The notes under the pieces were generated by a model, which was given only the letters and a program-made list of their open reading frames with translations, made no database searches and was not told the origin of the DNA. Positions 53,547-63,660 of a DNA stretch of 64,000 nucleotides are shown here, in pieces. The stretch is from Pararge aegeria (taxonomy: Eukaryota; Arthropoda; Insecta; Lepidoptera; Nymphalidae). Where the stretch lies: NCBI RefSeq assembly GCF_905163445.1, contig NC_053196.1:13789501-13853500 (forward strand). Direction: 5' to 3'. Both the position numbers and the translations under genes were made by a program. Position 1 is the stretch's first letter. Every line of letters begins with the position of its first letter.

Positions 53547-53630
53547 ATTCAAAATTCATTTATTTCAAGTAGGCCTAATATAAGCACTTATGAAATGTCA
53601 AGTCTGTCTGTTTGTAGTGATTCTACCACC
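53547..53630 (-). mobile_element. LINE-T tail, short
   Basis: ATTCAAAATTCATTTATTTC, AAGTAGGCCTAATATAAGCA, GTCTGTCTGTTTGTAGTGAT; only the last 80 bp of LINE-T. Confidence 0.8.
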
Positions 53631-53814
53631 TTTATTTATTATTATCAATAATATAACGTCACTGGCTGTATAAATTCTTCATTAAATAATCCTATATTAA
53701 CATAAATTATATTTGCTCATAGTTTCCTTTTTGCTCTCGGTTAATGTACACAAACTTCAAAAATTTCCAAAATGGCGGTTTGACGTTTCACGTTGACCGT
53801 TTTTCTTACGGCAT

Positions 53815-53934
53815 TCCAGACCAGACCAGAGAAAATTCGGATTTTATTAATTCCCAAATTGCACTTGCCGGGAATCGAACCCGGGACCTCCTACTTAAAT
53901 TGACAGCGCTCACCGTTGCGCCAGGGAGGTCGTC
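53815..53934 (-). mobile_element. SINE-C, head part
   Basis: Minus strand: GACCTCCCTGGCGCAACGGT (box A), GAGGTCCCGGGTTCGATTCC (box B), CGGCAAGTGCAATTTGGGAA, TCTCTGGTCTGGTCTGG. The 3' two thirds are missing, which is unusual for a retroposon and suggests a later deletion. Confidence 0.85.
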
Positions 53935-54287
53935 GAAACCCGTGACTTATAAAGGGCCAGTAGTGGGTTATAATTGATGACGATAATTCGTCCAAAATTC
54001 TGACTACCAGTATCCTTTTGTCAATGCATTGAACATTCGCAACCTTATCTATGTTAGAGAAATATCATCAAAGAACATTTAAATACATCCGGTTAGGTGG
54101 TACTTCTAAGGTTTGTTTCACTTCGCGTGAGTTATTAAGGCCGAGATATGTGGTGGAAACTTTGACTTTGCTCAGCTAAAGTTAATGGTAAAGCGAGATA
54201 GATTTATGTCGGACACTTATGTAATTTTGTCTTGTTTTAACTGTTTTCTATGTCGAAGGTATAGCTTAGCACGATTTCTTAGCCTAA
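53935..54287. other. No gene seen
   Basis: Unassigned. Confidence 0.5.
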
Positions 54288-54295
54288 GATCTAGA

Positions 54296-54668
54296 AGGGT
54301 TAAAAAGGCCTATCTAAATTTAAGGCTGATCTTTATTGTCCTGAATTGAAGACGGGTGGACTACCTAACATATGCTAAATATGTTTCTTGACCATATTTA
54401 GCACATGTTTCAGTAATCCAGCGGTAGGGTCAAAGAGGCCCGTCTAGATTTAAGACTGATCTTTATTCTTCGGAACTGAAGACAAATGGACCAACTTTAG
54501 CAAATGTTTCAGTAATCCAGCGGTAGGGTCAAAGAGACCCTTCTAGATTTAAGACTGATCTTTAGTCTCCTGAACTGAAGACGAGTGGACCAACTTTAGC
54601 ACATGTTTTAGTAATACAGCGGTAGGGTCACAGAGACCCTTCTAGATTTAAGACTGATCTTTACTCTG
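54296..54668 (+). repeat. 99-bp minisatellite, about 3.5 units
   Basis: AGGGTCAAAGAG-type starts lie at 54296, 54426, 54525 and 54624. The steps are 130 (with a 31-bp insertion containing CATATTTAGCACATG), 99 and 99. Each unit has TCTAGATTTAAGACTGATCT, TGAACTGAAGACGAGTGGAC, CAACTTTAGCACATGTTT and AGTAATCCAGCGGT. Confidence 0.95.
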
Positions 54669-54706
54669 CGTATGTGTTTGTGTGTGTGTATGTGTGTTTA
54701 CAAATT
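54669..54706. repeat. (TG)n tract
   Basis: Directly follows the last minisatellite unit: TATGTGTTTGTGTGTGTGTA. Confidence 0.9.
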
Positions 54707-54837
54707 TAAACTAAAGTTCGTAAGGATTCTTCCATCTTCTTGTGATAATGCTAAACAGAATTTTTTTTTTAACCCCAAAAATCAAGTCTCGGAGTCTACT
54801 GATGAGCACAGGGCTTTCAATAAGGTAAGCAAGGCGG

Positions 54838-54940
54838 GTTATAAAAAGCCTACCCTTAAGTGTTTATAACTCTTACTATACTTTTTTTTTAATTTCATAC
54901 TATCTGCTAGCTGCATAACCTGTGCGTTTTCTGTATGAAC
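54838..54940 (+). mobile_element. Half of the CAGTG palindromic MITE
   Basis: GTTATAAAAAGCCTACCCTT, AAGTGTTTATAACTC, then after a T run CTGCATAACCTGTGCG. It matches the right arm at 1293-1385. Confidence 0.65.
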
Positions 54941-55254
54941 ACCACAGACATACCAGCACCAAACATGGGCTACCTACCTACCTAATTTAACATAAAACAC
55001 AAACGCTGGCAACTGGTGTTATCTGAAAAATTAAAGAAAAATCCACGACATAACAACGCAACGGCTGCAATACCAAGTATCCATTAATCTCGCTCCAAAC
55101 TCCAGACACCTTCATAAAACATTTATTGTTCTATGCAATAACTTGTTGAGGAAGTTAACAACTTATGTAGCGTAGAAGCCCCCGTCTTCCAGGTCCTAGA
55201 TTCGACGATGTGAGTTCTTTGCATCAGACCACCAACAGGTCTTCTCTTTATTTC

Positions 55255-55560
55255 TCTACAAGTTAACTCTTGGCTGCAATCCCAAGTGATGATGCAGTCT
55301 AAGAAAATAACGGGCTGTAAGGTGTATGGCAGTTATAATAAAGACATCCTCTTAATTGGGTGACATCGTATGGAAACGCTACATTGCTACGCAGTGCGTC
55401 TTCGTTGGTAGGGTGGTAAAAAGCCACAGCCGAGGTCTCCACCCAGACCGGACCATAGAAAATTCTGAAATTTTAAATTCCCTTATTGCCTCTGCCAGAG
55501 GTCTAACCTGAGATTCCATTCGTAGGTCCACAGCCCTCACTTTTATGCCAGGGAGATAGT
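55255..55560 (-). mobile_element. SINE-C, near full length
   Basis: Minus strand: ACTATCTCCCTGGCATAAAA, box B CTCAGGTTAGACCTCTGGCA (mutated), ATGGTCCGGTCTGGGTGGAG, GACTGCATCATCACTTGGGA, TTGCAGCCAAGAGTTAACTT. Confidence 0.8.
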
Positions 55561-56104
55561 TAAAAGGCAAAGGTCAAAAAAACGCTATTCTTTTTTAAAT
55601 ATTATATGCAGTTGATATTTGGCTATTATAACTTAGAAATAATTGCTAAAACTAAAATTCGGGGGAAAAAAAAGATTGAAAAAAAAACCGACTTTCTAAA
55701 ACAATTTTATACAACATTTCTAAGTCGCTGCTAAGTAAAATGTACAAAATTACAAGATAATTTCAATGTTTTACAAAGCAGGTTTCCTTTTATGAGAGTA
55801 GGTTTGAGAGCGTTCAAAAGTCTGTGAGACAAACTGTTACTGGTGAAAATTATTAAATGAAATATCTTTTACGCCCAAAGTTTTCTTTCATATAACATTG
55901 AATACTCTGTTCAATAGTCGGTTGTTTGAACTTTAGTACTGGTTAACTGCCTTTTGATGATTACATTCCGTGTAAAGTTAACACTAAAAGCGGTTTTATT
56001 AGTGCCTCGAAAATTCAGAAGGAGTTTTATGTTCGAAATTAGGTAAATTTAGATTAAGCTTAAGTGGCTCTCAAACGGGCGATAAAAGTTCATGTAATCA
56101 AGTA
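55561..56104. other. No gene seen
   Basis: AT-rich, several short A runs; no repeat recognised. Confidence 0.5.
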
Positions 56105-56507
56105 ATAAACTTTTTTTATCAAAATTAAGCTTAATTTGCTATACTCCGCGAAAAGCAGGAGAATCTGTGTGGTGTAATTTATAATTTCTTCAATCCTTAT
56201 ACCCCACACCAAACAGATCTTCGGCAATATACCCTCTACGCACGTTTCGCTCCGAAACCGGAGCATCATCAGGAGATGTTGACTTTACAATGAATAATTG
56301 TTAAGACATCATCTTAACAATTATTCATTCAGAGAGTATATTGCCGAAGATCTGTTTGGTGTGGGGTATAAGGATTGAAGAAATTATAAATTACACCACA
56401 CTGATTCTCCTGCTTTTCGCGGAGTATAGCAAATTAAGCTTAATTTTGATAATATATCATGGATTTCCGCAAAGTAACGCCTGCTTCTATCCAATATAAA
56501 CTTTTTT
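56105..56507 (+). mobile_element. PAL element, full length, with 12-bp target-site duplication
   Basis: The insert 56117-56495 (379 bp) lies between perfect copies of ATAAACTTTTTT (56105-56116 and 56496-56507). First arm: TATCAAAATTAAGCTTAATT, CGCGAAAAGCAGGAGAATCT, CACACCAAACAGATCTTCGG. Spacer: CGTTTCGCTCCGAAACCGGA. Centre: GAATAATTGTTAAGA/TCTTAACAATTATTC. Second arm as the complement, then a 3' extension GGATTTCCGCAAAGTAACGC, CTGCTTCTATCCAAT that the first arm lacks. No coding capacity. Confidence 0.95.
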
Positions 56508-56615
56508 GCTTTAATAAACTGAGTACAGAAATACAGACGGCAGCATGTTGCCTACGTAATTATATTCAATAATGTAATATTTGTAAAATGTACCTTATAT
56601 ATATACATTTAACGG

Positions 56616-56835
56616 CTAGGAGTTATATGTCCCGGTAAGTACTACAGCCATGCTTGTTTCTGCCACAAAGCAGCATTGCTCTGTTCCTGTCTAAAGGGTG
56701 TAATATAAGGTTTAATTATATGCACATGAGGCTTTTTACCTACGCCTCAGATGGATGGACACAGACCGACACCTAGTAGGACATGTTTTACTTGCATGCT
56801 CTATGAAGTTTTACTCTGTTCTTGGGCGATAGTTT
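56616..56835 (+). mobile_element. Element G, diverged
   Basis: GGTAAGTACTACAGCCATGC, TTGTTTCTGCCACAAAGCAG, CATGAGGCTTTTTACCTACG, CCTCAGATGGATGGACACAG, CTCTGTTCTTGGGCGATAG. It stops before the CATCAGGTGGG end. Confidence 0.7.
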
Positions 56836-56910
56836 TCCTTTCCTTTCACATTTGGTGCTTTATATATAAGTATATATCGTATGTTATAGTATATATTAGT
56901 TTATTATTTT

Positions 56911-57150
56911 ATATATAAATATACTACGACAATACACATATCGCCATGTAGTCCCAAAGTAAGCGTAGCTTGTGTTATGAGTACTACGATGACTGATGAA
57001 CATTTTTATGAATAATATACATAAAATACTTATAATATACAGATAAACACCCAGACACTGAAAAACATTCATGTTCATTACACAAAGCATTTTCCAGTCG
57101 TGGGAATTGAACCCACGGCCTTTGACTTAGAAAGCAGGGTCGCTGCAAAC
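56911..57150 (-). mobile_element. SINE-A, head end missing
   Basis: Complete tail and body; box B CGTGGGTTCAATTCCCACGA on the minus strand. It stops at GTTTGCAGCGACCCTGC, losing the GACGGCCGATTGGCG start. Confidence 0.9.
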
Positions 57151-57179
57151 TTCTATTTTACACCTCAGAGAAATTTAAC

Positions 57180-57300
57180 AACGTACATATACAACAGCAC
57201 AATAAGGTAGAATGGCGTCCTTATCGCTATATAGCGATCTCTTCCAGGAAACCAAAGGCATACGAGAAATTTCTATACGAAATTGTTAGATGGTACAACA
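57180..57300 (-). mobile_element. LINE-H 3' end, truncated
   Basis: GTAGAATGGCGTCCTTATCG, CTATATAGCGATCTCTTCCA, GGAAACCAAAGGCATACGAG. Confidence 0.7.
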
Positions 57301-57614
57301 CACATTGGTGAAATATTAGGATTTAAACTAAATTTACATAAAATAAACATATAACTACAAATTAAAAAAAACATATTATTAAAGATAAGTACAAAAATAA
57401 AATATTTATTCTATACTTATATAGATACAAACATAAACTATATAATTATCTACTATAAATGCATAATAAAAAAAATGTATAATCGAATAAATAAATAAAT
57501 AAAAATAAAAGAACCCTCAAAAAGATATAGAATACGAAATAAACAAAAAAGATTACAGTGATCATTTCCATCAATGCCCGGCCGACACATGCATGTTATA
57601 ATAATACACCCCAC

Positions 57615-57785
57615 CAATCGGTTTCTCTTGGTTTTCCTAATCCTAAGATTGCCTGTAAGAGATTGCTACTAAACGATAAGGCCACCTTTTGAATCCTTCT
57701 TTTAAAATTTCCTCTTATTGTGTCCATTGTTATTTTTCTTTTTGTGGTGTACGAATAAAGTGTAAATAAATAAAATAAATGAAAA
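57615..57785 (+). mobile_element. LINE-H 3' end, truncated
   Basis: GATTGCCTGTAAGAGATTGC, TACTAAACGATAAGGCCACC, ATTTTTCTTTTTGTGGTGTA, CGAATAAAGTGTAAATAAAT. AATAAA sits 15-20 bp before the (AAAT)n tail, a polyadenylation-like arrangement. Opposite in orientation to the copy at 57180. Confidence 0.75.
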
Positions 57786-58329
57786 TTCGTCCTTTATTAC
57801 TGAAACTCTTCTTATTCTACAGCTAAAAACAGAAAAACTTGTTTATTGTTAAGAGATATTTTTACCCCTGACCGAAAAAGAATAATCGTCAGTTTTAGAA
57901 GCTGAGCGAGCGAGCGGATCGCACTAAATCGCGTGCCACTTCGGTACCATTAAATTCCTCCATTTAAACAGCATTTAACTCTACCGGCACGCTTAACACA
58001 CCAGATCAGCAGGCAGGTTGTACTCGTATTAAAAAGAAACATTAAGTGACTCAGCGTTTCGAACATCATAATTTTACAATTTAACAATCAGTGTTCTATA
58101 TTGTAAAATATTTCGTCAGTTTTAAGTGTAAATTCAACATCCAAATAATATTTATTTATATATTATATATTCTTGATTTAATAGCAAAGCTATTGTTCAT
58201 TGATCATTTATAACTTGACTTTACGAAGAAAAGTATTATAACAGAATAACGCATTACAACTTAAACGAAATTAGAATAAGCCCACACAATTTTGTTTCTA
58301 GTAATAATTATCAGAATTCAAAACTCAAT
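57786..58329. other. No gene seen
   Basis: GAGCGAGCGAGCGGATCGCA near 57903 is a small GC-rich phrase; otherwise AT-rich. Confidence 0.5.
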
Positions 58330-58390
58330 CCAAAATTCATTTATTTCAAGAAGACCTAAGTATTATGTATTTATGAAGGGGTACAGACTA
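58330..58390 (-). repeat. LINE-T tail scrap
   Basis: CCAAAATTCATTTATTTCAA then GAAGACCTAAGTATTATG is a diverged LINE-T end. Confidence 0.55.
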
Positions 58391-58717
58391 TAAATAAACA
58401 TAGATGTAGCACTCGCAAAATAACATTTGCATAAATGTGCAATCATGTAGGCTCATCACACACACTAGGTTATGAATGATAGTTTTAATGTGCAAGCCAG
58501 CCCCTCAAAGCAAGCGCAATCTGAGTGCGTAATACAATTACTCATACGGACGGAGTATAATAACATCAATCGCCAACCACAGATAATATCATTGTCTATA
58601 ATTCTAGAAATTATGTCCATGAATGCAATTAGGTAAAGATCCAAATGAAGAATCTTAACACAGACCACGGATGATATGCGTAGATGTATCGCACTACACC
58701 GAAAATTATGAGATAGC
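58391..58717. other. No gene seen
   Basis: Unassigned. Confidence 0.5.
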
Positions 58718-58890
58718 TGTTGCCAACATTCTTCGTCCGCATTTAGTACAGTTGCTTAAAAATCCCGTGGGAACTGTTTATTTTCTTGGGATAAAAAGTA
58801 GCCAAAATTCAAGTTGATTGATAGCTTTAAATAGAGCGCAAAGGTAGGACAAGCAAACAAACAAACATACTTTCACATTTATAAGATTTG
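58718..58890 (+). repeat. Family D interspersed repeat, degraded
   Basis: TGTTGCCAACATTCTTCGTC, TTAAAAATCCCGTGGGAACT, CTTGGGATAAAAAGTAGCC, ACAAACAAACATACTTTCAC, ATTTATAAGATTTG. Order as in 1917-2118. Confidence 0.65.
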
Positions 58891-59647
58891 TAAAAATAAG
58901 AAATTCAATATAAAAACTGTCTATATTTTTCCTATAATGTACGGTTAGAGGATGATACAACCAAGTTAACAAGTTTTGGTAGAGGGTCCATTATCTTCAG
59001 CAAAATAGCGGTCCTCCAAGAATTTTCAGTAAAGTTAGATACGTTAAGTTTATTATTTCTGAAAGTTAGGCCTTTACGCAAGGTCATAGAGCCATGATCG
59101 GATATAAGTTTCTACCGTTTTTGCTTCAAAACATGAGGTTTGTCATGACAATTTTTTATTTACTTTATTATGCACAACCAAAAAAAACGGTTTAAAAAAG
59201 GCGGACTCAATGCTAAAGCATTTTGTACCAGCCAACCTTCGGACGTGTGAGAAAACCGAGGGAGGGTGTAGCCATAAAACTTTAAGAAGTAAAAAAATAT
59301 ATATTTATATATATATATATATATACATGTAAAATATATAAATTTATGTATAATAAACATATTCATATAAACAATATGTTATACCATCTAATATATACAA
59401 CTATCAGTTGCCAGCACTTCGTCCGCGATGAAATTTAGATTTGGCCCAAAATCAAAAGAATATGCCGCACCCACACCTTTTTCTAGCACCCAAAATCTGT
59501 TCCTTGAATAATTTGTTATCAACTCCCAGTCAGAAAGAAGCACATACTGTATAACTCTCTATACTTTAATATTATATCTGATTATTAAAAGCGAAGTTTC
59601 GAAAAGTACTGCTTGTTAAAAACCTCTTAACAGGACTTGGCAGGTCT
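58891..59647. other. No gene seen; (TA)n at about 59298-59330
   Basis: A pure (TA)n run of about 16 bp lies inside an AT-rich stretch. GTTGCCAGCACTTCGTCCGC at 59407 looks like an isolated family D head. Confidence 0.5.
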
Positions 59648-59828
59648 TTGAGAACCTTACGGAATGTCTCGGGTACGCAGGTTTCCATAATGTTGACTGT
59701 TGTAAGAAGTGATATTATAATAGCGAAAAACGCACATACCAGTAAAGTTAGAGGTGCGTGCTGGGATTCGATCTCCGCCCTGCGAAAGTGGAGCTAAAGT
59801 GCATAACCACTGGGCTATCACCGCTTCA
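59648..59828 (-). mobile_element. SINE-B, 3'-truncated
   Basis: Minus strand: GAAGCGGTGATAGCCCAGTG, GGAGATCGAATCCCAGCACG (box B, mutated), CACCTCTAACTTTACTGGTA, then GGAAACCTGCGTACCCGAGA. Confidence 0.85.
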
Positions 59829-60504
59829 GATAACAATATATTAATTTATGGTCATTACTATGCGTACACATGGCCCAGAGGATAGGAGCCCAACTAGTTT
59901 CTATAGGTACGAGTCCTTACACCAGAAGTAATGGTAGTACAGCCTAATCGATTAATTGTTAAAGAATATAACCTTTACTCTAAAGTCATAAAAAACGATA
60001 CCAGCTCGAAAGTGAATTTATAGTTATAAGATTGCTATTTGCTCGAAATTCTATTAAGCAGAAATCGCTGCAAATTCAATAGAGATTTCAAAATTGTTTG
60101 TTCAAAGAAATTGGATTTTCGTTTGCTGTTTGAAACAAAAACATGATCACTGATTGGAAAGGGCTAAACTCAAAGGGCTGATAATGAAGGAGACAGCTTA
60201 CCGTGCTATTCGAGGTACGGAGAAAATTAAAGTTAAGGCCAAATGGGGTTTTAATTTCCGATCCGTTATTTTACCGGCATTGACCCAAGTCACCTTTACA
60301 CCACTTAGTTGACCCTGGTCTAAATAAGGCGTGCTAAATAATGCAATTTTCACTGTCGCCACTATGCGATAGACTCCAAATCTACATGCCCATTATAAAA
60401 AGTAAAGTAAATCCGTTCAGAACATTTTAATCTCCGAATCGAAAATAAAGTGTAATTATATGCCTTAGTAGTAATATATATCTTATTATATATATTATCC
60501 TATT
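59829..60504. other. No gene seen
   Basis: Unassigned. Confidence 0.5.
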
Positions 60505-60768
60505 AAAATTTTAGGGATTACTTACACGACAAAAAAGCTTGGGTGTGAATTGCTCTTACTTCATAGCTTAATATTAATTTACTGTGAGATGGTTATAACA
60601 AAAAAAAAACCCGGCTAAGGTTGTTGTGGGCTCTTCTTAGACCAGGTCACGTTTGAAACCCTCGTAGCTTTAGGTTTAAGTTGGCGCACGAAGTTATCAT
60701 CCTACGCTTCAAATTATGTCAAAATAAATGTATGAACGCTTCATAAGTGCCTGTATAGGCCTACGTTT
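60505..60768 (+). mobile_element. LINE-U 3' end, tail lost
   Basis: AAAAAGCTTGGGTGTGAATT, GTGAGATGGTTATAACAAAA, TCTTCTTAGACCAGGTCACG, GTAGCTTTAGGTTTAAGTTG, CATAAGTGCCTGTATAGGCC, TACG; the AATAAA-(TTTGAA)n end is missing. Confidence 0.8.
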
Positions 60769-60846
60769 TTTTTTCACAGATTAAAGTTCTGTTATGAAAT
60801 TTAACGTAATTTGTTAAATATTGATATAATAGCACATTAATTATTA

Positions 60847-61200
60847 CAATTCTGACCACCCCTCCTCTTCCGGCGGGTGTCTCTACGCTACGACTACCAT
60901 CTACTGATATCACCACCCGTCTGCCCAGCATGGTGATTATGGGCAAACACTCCTGTTGTGTCTGGAAGAAGCCAGTAATCCTTATTACACTGCAATAACG
61001 TGGTAAACGGTGTTGACGGCAGAAGATAATACGATTCTGACCACCCCTACTCTTCCGGCGGGTGTCTCTAGTTACGACTACCATCTTCTGACATCACCAC
61101 CCGTCTGCCCAGCGTGGTGATTATGGACAAACACTCCTGTTGGGTATGGGAGAGGCCCAGCAACGGACTGTTATAGGCTATTTACGATGATGATATTTAC
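60847..61200 (+). repeat. Two tandem units of family J
   Basis: GATTCTGACCACCCC starts at about 60846 and 61032, a step of about 185. Both units have CTCTTCCGGCGGGTGTCTCT, CACCACCCGTCTGCCCAGC, GTGGTGATTATGG and CAAACACTCCTGTTG. The second ends GGACTGTTATAGGCTATTTA then CGATGATGAT. A 107-codon minus-strand frame across the units is incidental. Confidence 0.85.
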
Positions 61201-61231
61201 GCGCTGCCTAATCGATCATTTATATATGTTG

Positions 61232-61572
61232 ACTAGCGGACCCGCGCGACTTCGTCCGCGAATAAGTCGACTTAAAAAAACCACGTCTATTATTCAAAAA
61301 ACCACATCAAGTCGTCTAAAACTCCGTTGCGCGGATATTGAAAGACAATTGGGGAAAAAATAGCGAAGCCATCCTGTAGAAGCTGTTCGCTTTCCGGGAT
61401 AAAAAGAAGCCTATGAGCTATGCCAGACTGTATCGTAGGTATTTCTGCCAAATTTTAGCCAAATCGGTTTATTCGTTGTGGCGTTAAAGCGTAAAAAACA
61501 TCCATCCATACATAAATCCATCCATCCATACATCTATTCTCACATACTTTCGTATTTATAATATTAGTAGGA
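61232..61572 (+). repeat. Family D interspersed repeat, near full length
   Basis: TGACTAGCGGACCCGCGCGA, CTTCGTCCGCGAATAAGTCG, TCCGGGATAAAAAGAAGCCT, AGCCAAATCGGTTTATTCGT, CATCCATCCATACATAAATC, TTCGTATTTATAATATTAGT. Clear head and tail. Confidence 0.75.
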
Positions 61573-61736
61573 TGGCACGCATACATTCGATCGTTGTCCC
61601 GACTTGATGTTATCTCTGAAGAATTATGTCCTTGATCTCCGACAATATTCATCAGATCTTTATTAAAATTAGACAATACATGCTTGGTAGTACACACTGT
61701 CAAATAAAAAATGAATGAATAAAATCGGTCCAAATT

Positions 61737-62038
61737 TAACGGAGATATGAAGTAAACTTGATAAAAAATTTCATCCCATATCTCGGGGGAAACTTATTGT
61801 TTATCGGGATAAAAAGTATCCTATATGTTGATCCGGGATATCAGCTACCACTGTACCAAATTTTATTTAAATCCGTTCAGTAGTTTTCACGTGATGCCCG
61901 GACAGACAGACAGACAAAAATTAAATAAAAATCTGTTTCGGACTCATTATCGATTATAAAGCTTCCCCCGGTCAAAATTTTCAAAATATATTTAATGTAC
62001 AGAAATCTTCCAGTTACAGTTTTTTTATAAGTATAGAT
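61737..62038 (+). repeat. Family D, tail-side part
   Basis: TTTATCGGGATAAAAAGTAT, TAAATCCGTTCAGTAGTTTT, CGGACAGACAGACAGACAAA, TTTTTTTATAAGTATAGATG. No head; it follows the previous copy by 165 bp in the same orientation. Confidence 0.65.
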
Positions 62039-62439
62039 GTACCAAGTTTTCAAACAGATATATAATGTCAATGTCCACCGGTCGATACTGAACGTTCAAA
62101 TCGCTAACGTCATTCGCCCGACGTCATATCACGTCCAATTTTTCCGTACGTGATCAAGACCGATCTCTCGTACAGCGCCCTCGGCGGTAGATTGTGCAGA
62201 TGTAATTTTTTAATATTTTTTTTACAATACTCGCTTTTACAATGCCTTAGTATAAGACTTTTAATAGTATATATTCACTCTGACGCTAATATTTATTATA
62301 TGTTAAAAGTATTTAAATTTTAATTATAAATATTTATTTTTATAAAAATTTATTATTTTATGTATTAGTATGTAATTATTCGCTTGTATGTACCTATTTC
62401 GAGAAATGTTACCCCCTGTTCTTTCATTTTTTCCTAATT
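62039..62439 (+). other. Probable LINE-H 3' UTR, no gene seen
   Basis: Very AT-rich sequence leading into the LINE-H hairpin at 62450; probably its UTR from about 62180. ACGTCATATCACGTCCAATT at 62121 echoes the core at 39843 only over about 14 bases. Confidence 0.4.
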
Positions 62440-62575
62440 CTAATGTTGCCTGGCAGAGATCGCTATTAAGCGATGAGGGCGTCTTTTGTTTTCTATTTGA
62501 TTCTCAATTTTGCTGGTTTTATATGTATATTGATGATGTGGTGTACAAATAAAGAGTAATAAATAATTGTTACTA
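62440..62575 (+). mobile_element. LINE-H 3' end
   Basis: AATGTTGCCTGGCAGAGATC, GCTATTAAGCGATGAGGGCG, then TTGATGATGTGGTGTACAAA and TAAAGAGTAATAAATAA. Polyadenylation-like AATAAA close to the end. Confidence 0.8.
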
Positions 62576-62619
62576 TAGGTAGAGTATACCACTACAATAA
62601 TAAGGCTTATTTATTTATT

Positions 62620-62772
62620 TATTTAATCCACTTTATTGCATAATAAAGGAAACACACACAGGAACACTTACTTTATCATAAATTATTTGCAAAAGGCGGC
62701 CTTATCCCTAAAGGGATCTCTTCCAGGCTACCTTAACTAATGAAATAAGGCAATGAGAGACGGGAAGTCGCT
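62620..62772 (-). mobile_element. LINE-H 3' end, GACGGGAAGTCGC sub-type
   Basis: ATCCACTTTATTGCATAATA, AAACACACACAGGAACACTT, AAAAGGCGGCCTTATCCCTA, AATGAGAGACGGGAAGTCGC. Same sub-type as 53205, with compensating changes in the hairpin (CCCTAAAGGG against CACTAAAAGTG). Confidence 0.8.
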
Positions 62773-62774
62773 AT

Positions 62775-63010
62775 TCGAATTTTCTCTGGTCTGGTCTGGT
62801 GGAAGGTTTTGGCCATGGCTAGTCACAGACCAAAGACGTGCCGATAATCAATTTAGTGTTCCGGTGCGATCTCGTATAGAAACCGATTAGGGGGTATGAG
62901 TACCAAACTCTTTAACAGGTAAGCCCCCTACCATCTTAGACTGCTTCATCACTTGCTACCAGGTGAGATTGCAGACAAGGCCTTACCTGTAGTGGAATTT
63001 AAATAAAAGG
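62775..63010 (+). mobile_element. SINE-C, head missing
   Basis: ATTTTCTCTGGTCTGGTCTG, GTGTTCCGGTGCGATCTCGT, AACCGATTAGGGGGTATGAG, TGCTTCATCACTTGCTACCA, GGTGAGATTGCAGACAAGGC. Joined directly to the LINE-H fragment. Confidence 0.85.
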
Positions 63011-63500
63011 AGTAACTCTGTCAGAGAAAAAGCTCTGCTACTACTAAATTTTAATATAACCATATTCCATATTAATATTGCTTATGGAAAAAAGAAATGC
63101 CCTTTTTGGCCAGCAACGGGAATCGATCCCAGTACCTCGTGTTCCGATGACGATACCGTGAATTATTCTCGCTAGGAGCAACATTCCAAGCGAGTGGTAC
63201 TCGTACAGTTCGAAGGTTCAAAGGTGCTTCAAAAAGTATATACGAATGTACTCGTATATTCCGGGATCAAGGGCAATATTTGTTCTGAATAGAGTATTTG
63301 ATTTCCACGTCCTTTCTGACACAGTCGAGAGCGATTAAATATTCTTTTACACCCCTACCGTACGCGTTGCTTAGCAACAATGGGTAAATTGGTAGGTATG
63401 AAATCACCCAGAGACACCCGTATGACGTACTTCATTAACATACAGCATTTTATATGCCGCCCACCTTGCAGGTTTTATTTTCCCCATTCCTTTGTTAAGT
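63011..63500. other. No gene seen
   Basis: AAGCTCTGCTACTACTAAAT at 63029 may be an inverted scrap of element G. On the minus strand ACTGGGATCGATTCCCGTTG (about 63139-63115) resembles a tRNA box B, without a box A. Confidence 0.35.
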
Positions 63501-63660
63501 GCAAAATGAAGCATCGATTAAAAAAATGTGTGTGTGTGCCTTCACAAGTTATATGCATAATCCTTGTACACCTTGCTCTGTATTTATATCTCTGTAACTA
63601 CTTTTTTTTCTTTAGTACAATAAAAGTGTATTCATTCATTCATTCATACAAACCGTCGAC
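63501..63660 (+). mobile_element. Retroposon tail with (ATTC)n
   Basis: TGTAACTACTTTTTTTTCTT, AGTACAATAAAAGTGTATTC then (ATTC)3: an AATAAA signal just before a short tandem tail. The 141-codon frame 63380-63805 passes through it and is not a gene. Confidence 0.5.

Noticed and set aside
60761..61084. 107-codon minus-strand frame with RRxxGGQNRI-like phrases
   Set aside because: The phrases arise from the two tandem family J units; no start context or homologue recognised.
63105..63185. Box B-like GGGATCGATTCCC
   Set aside because: No box A at the right distance and no repeat partner.
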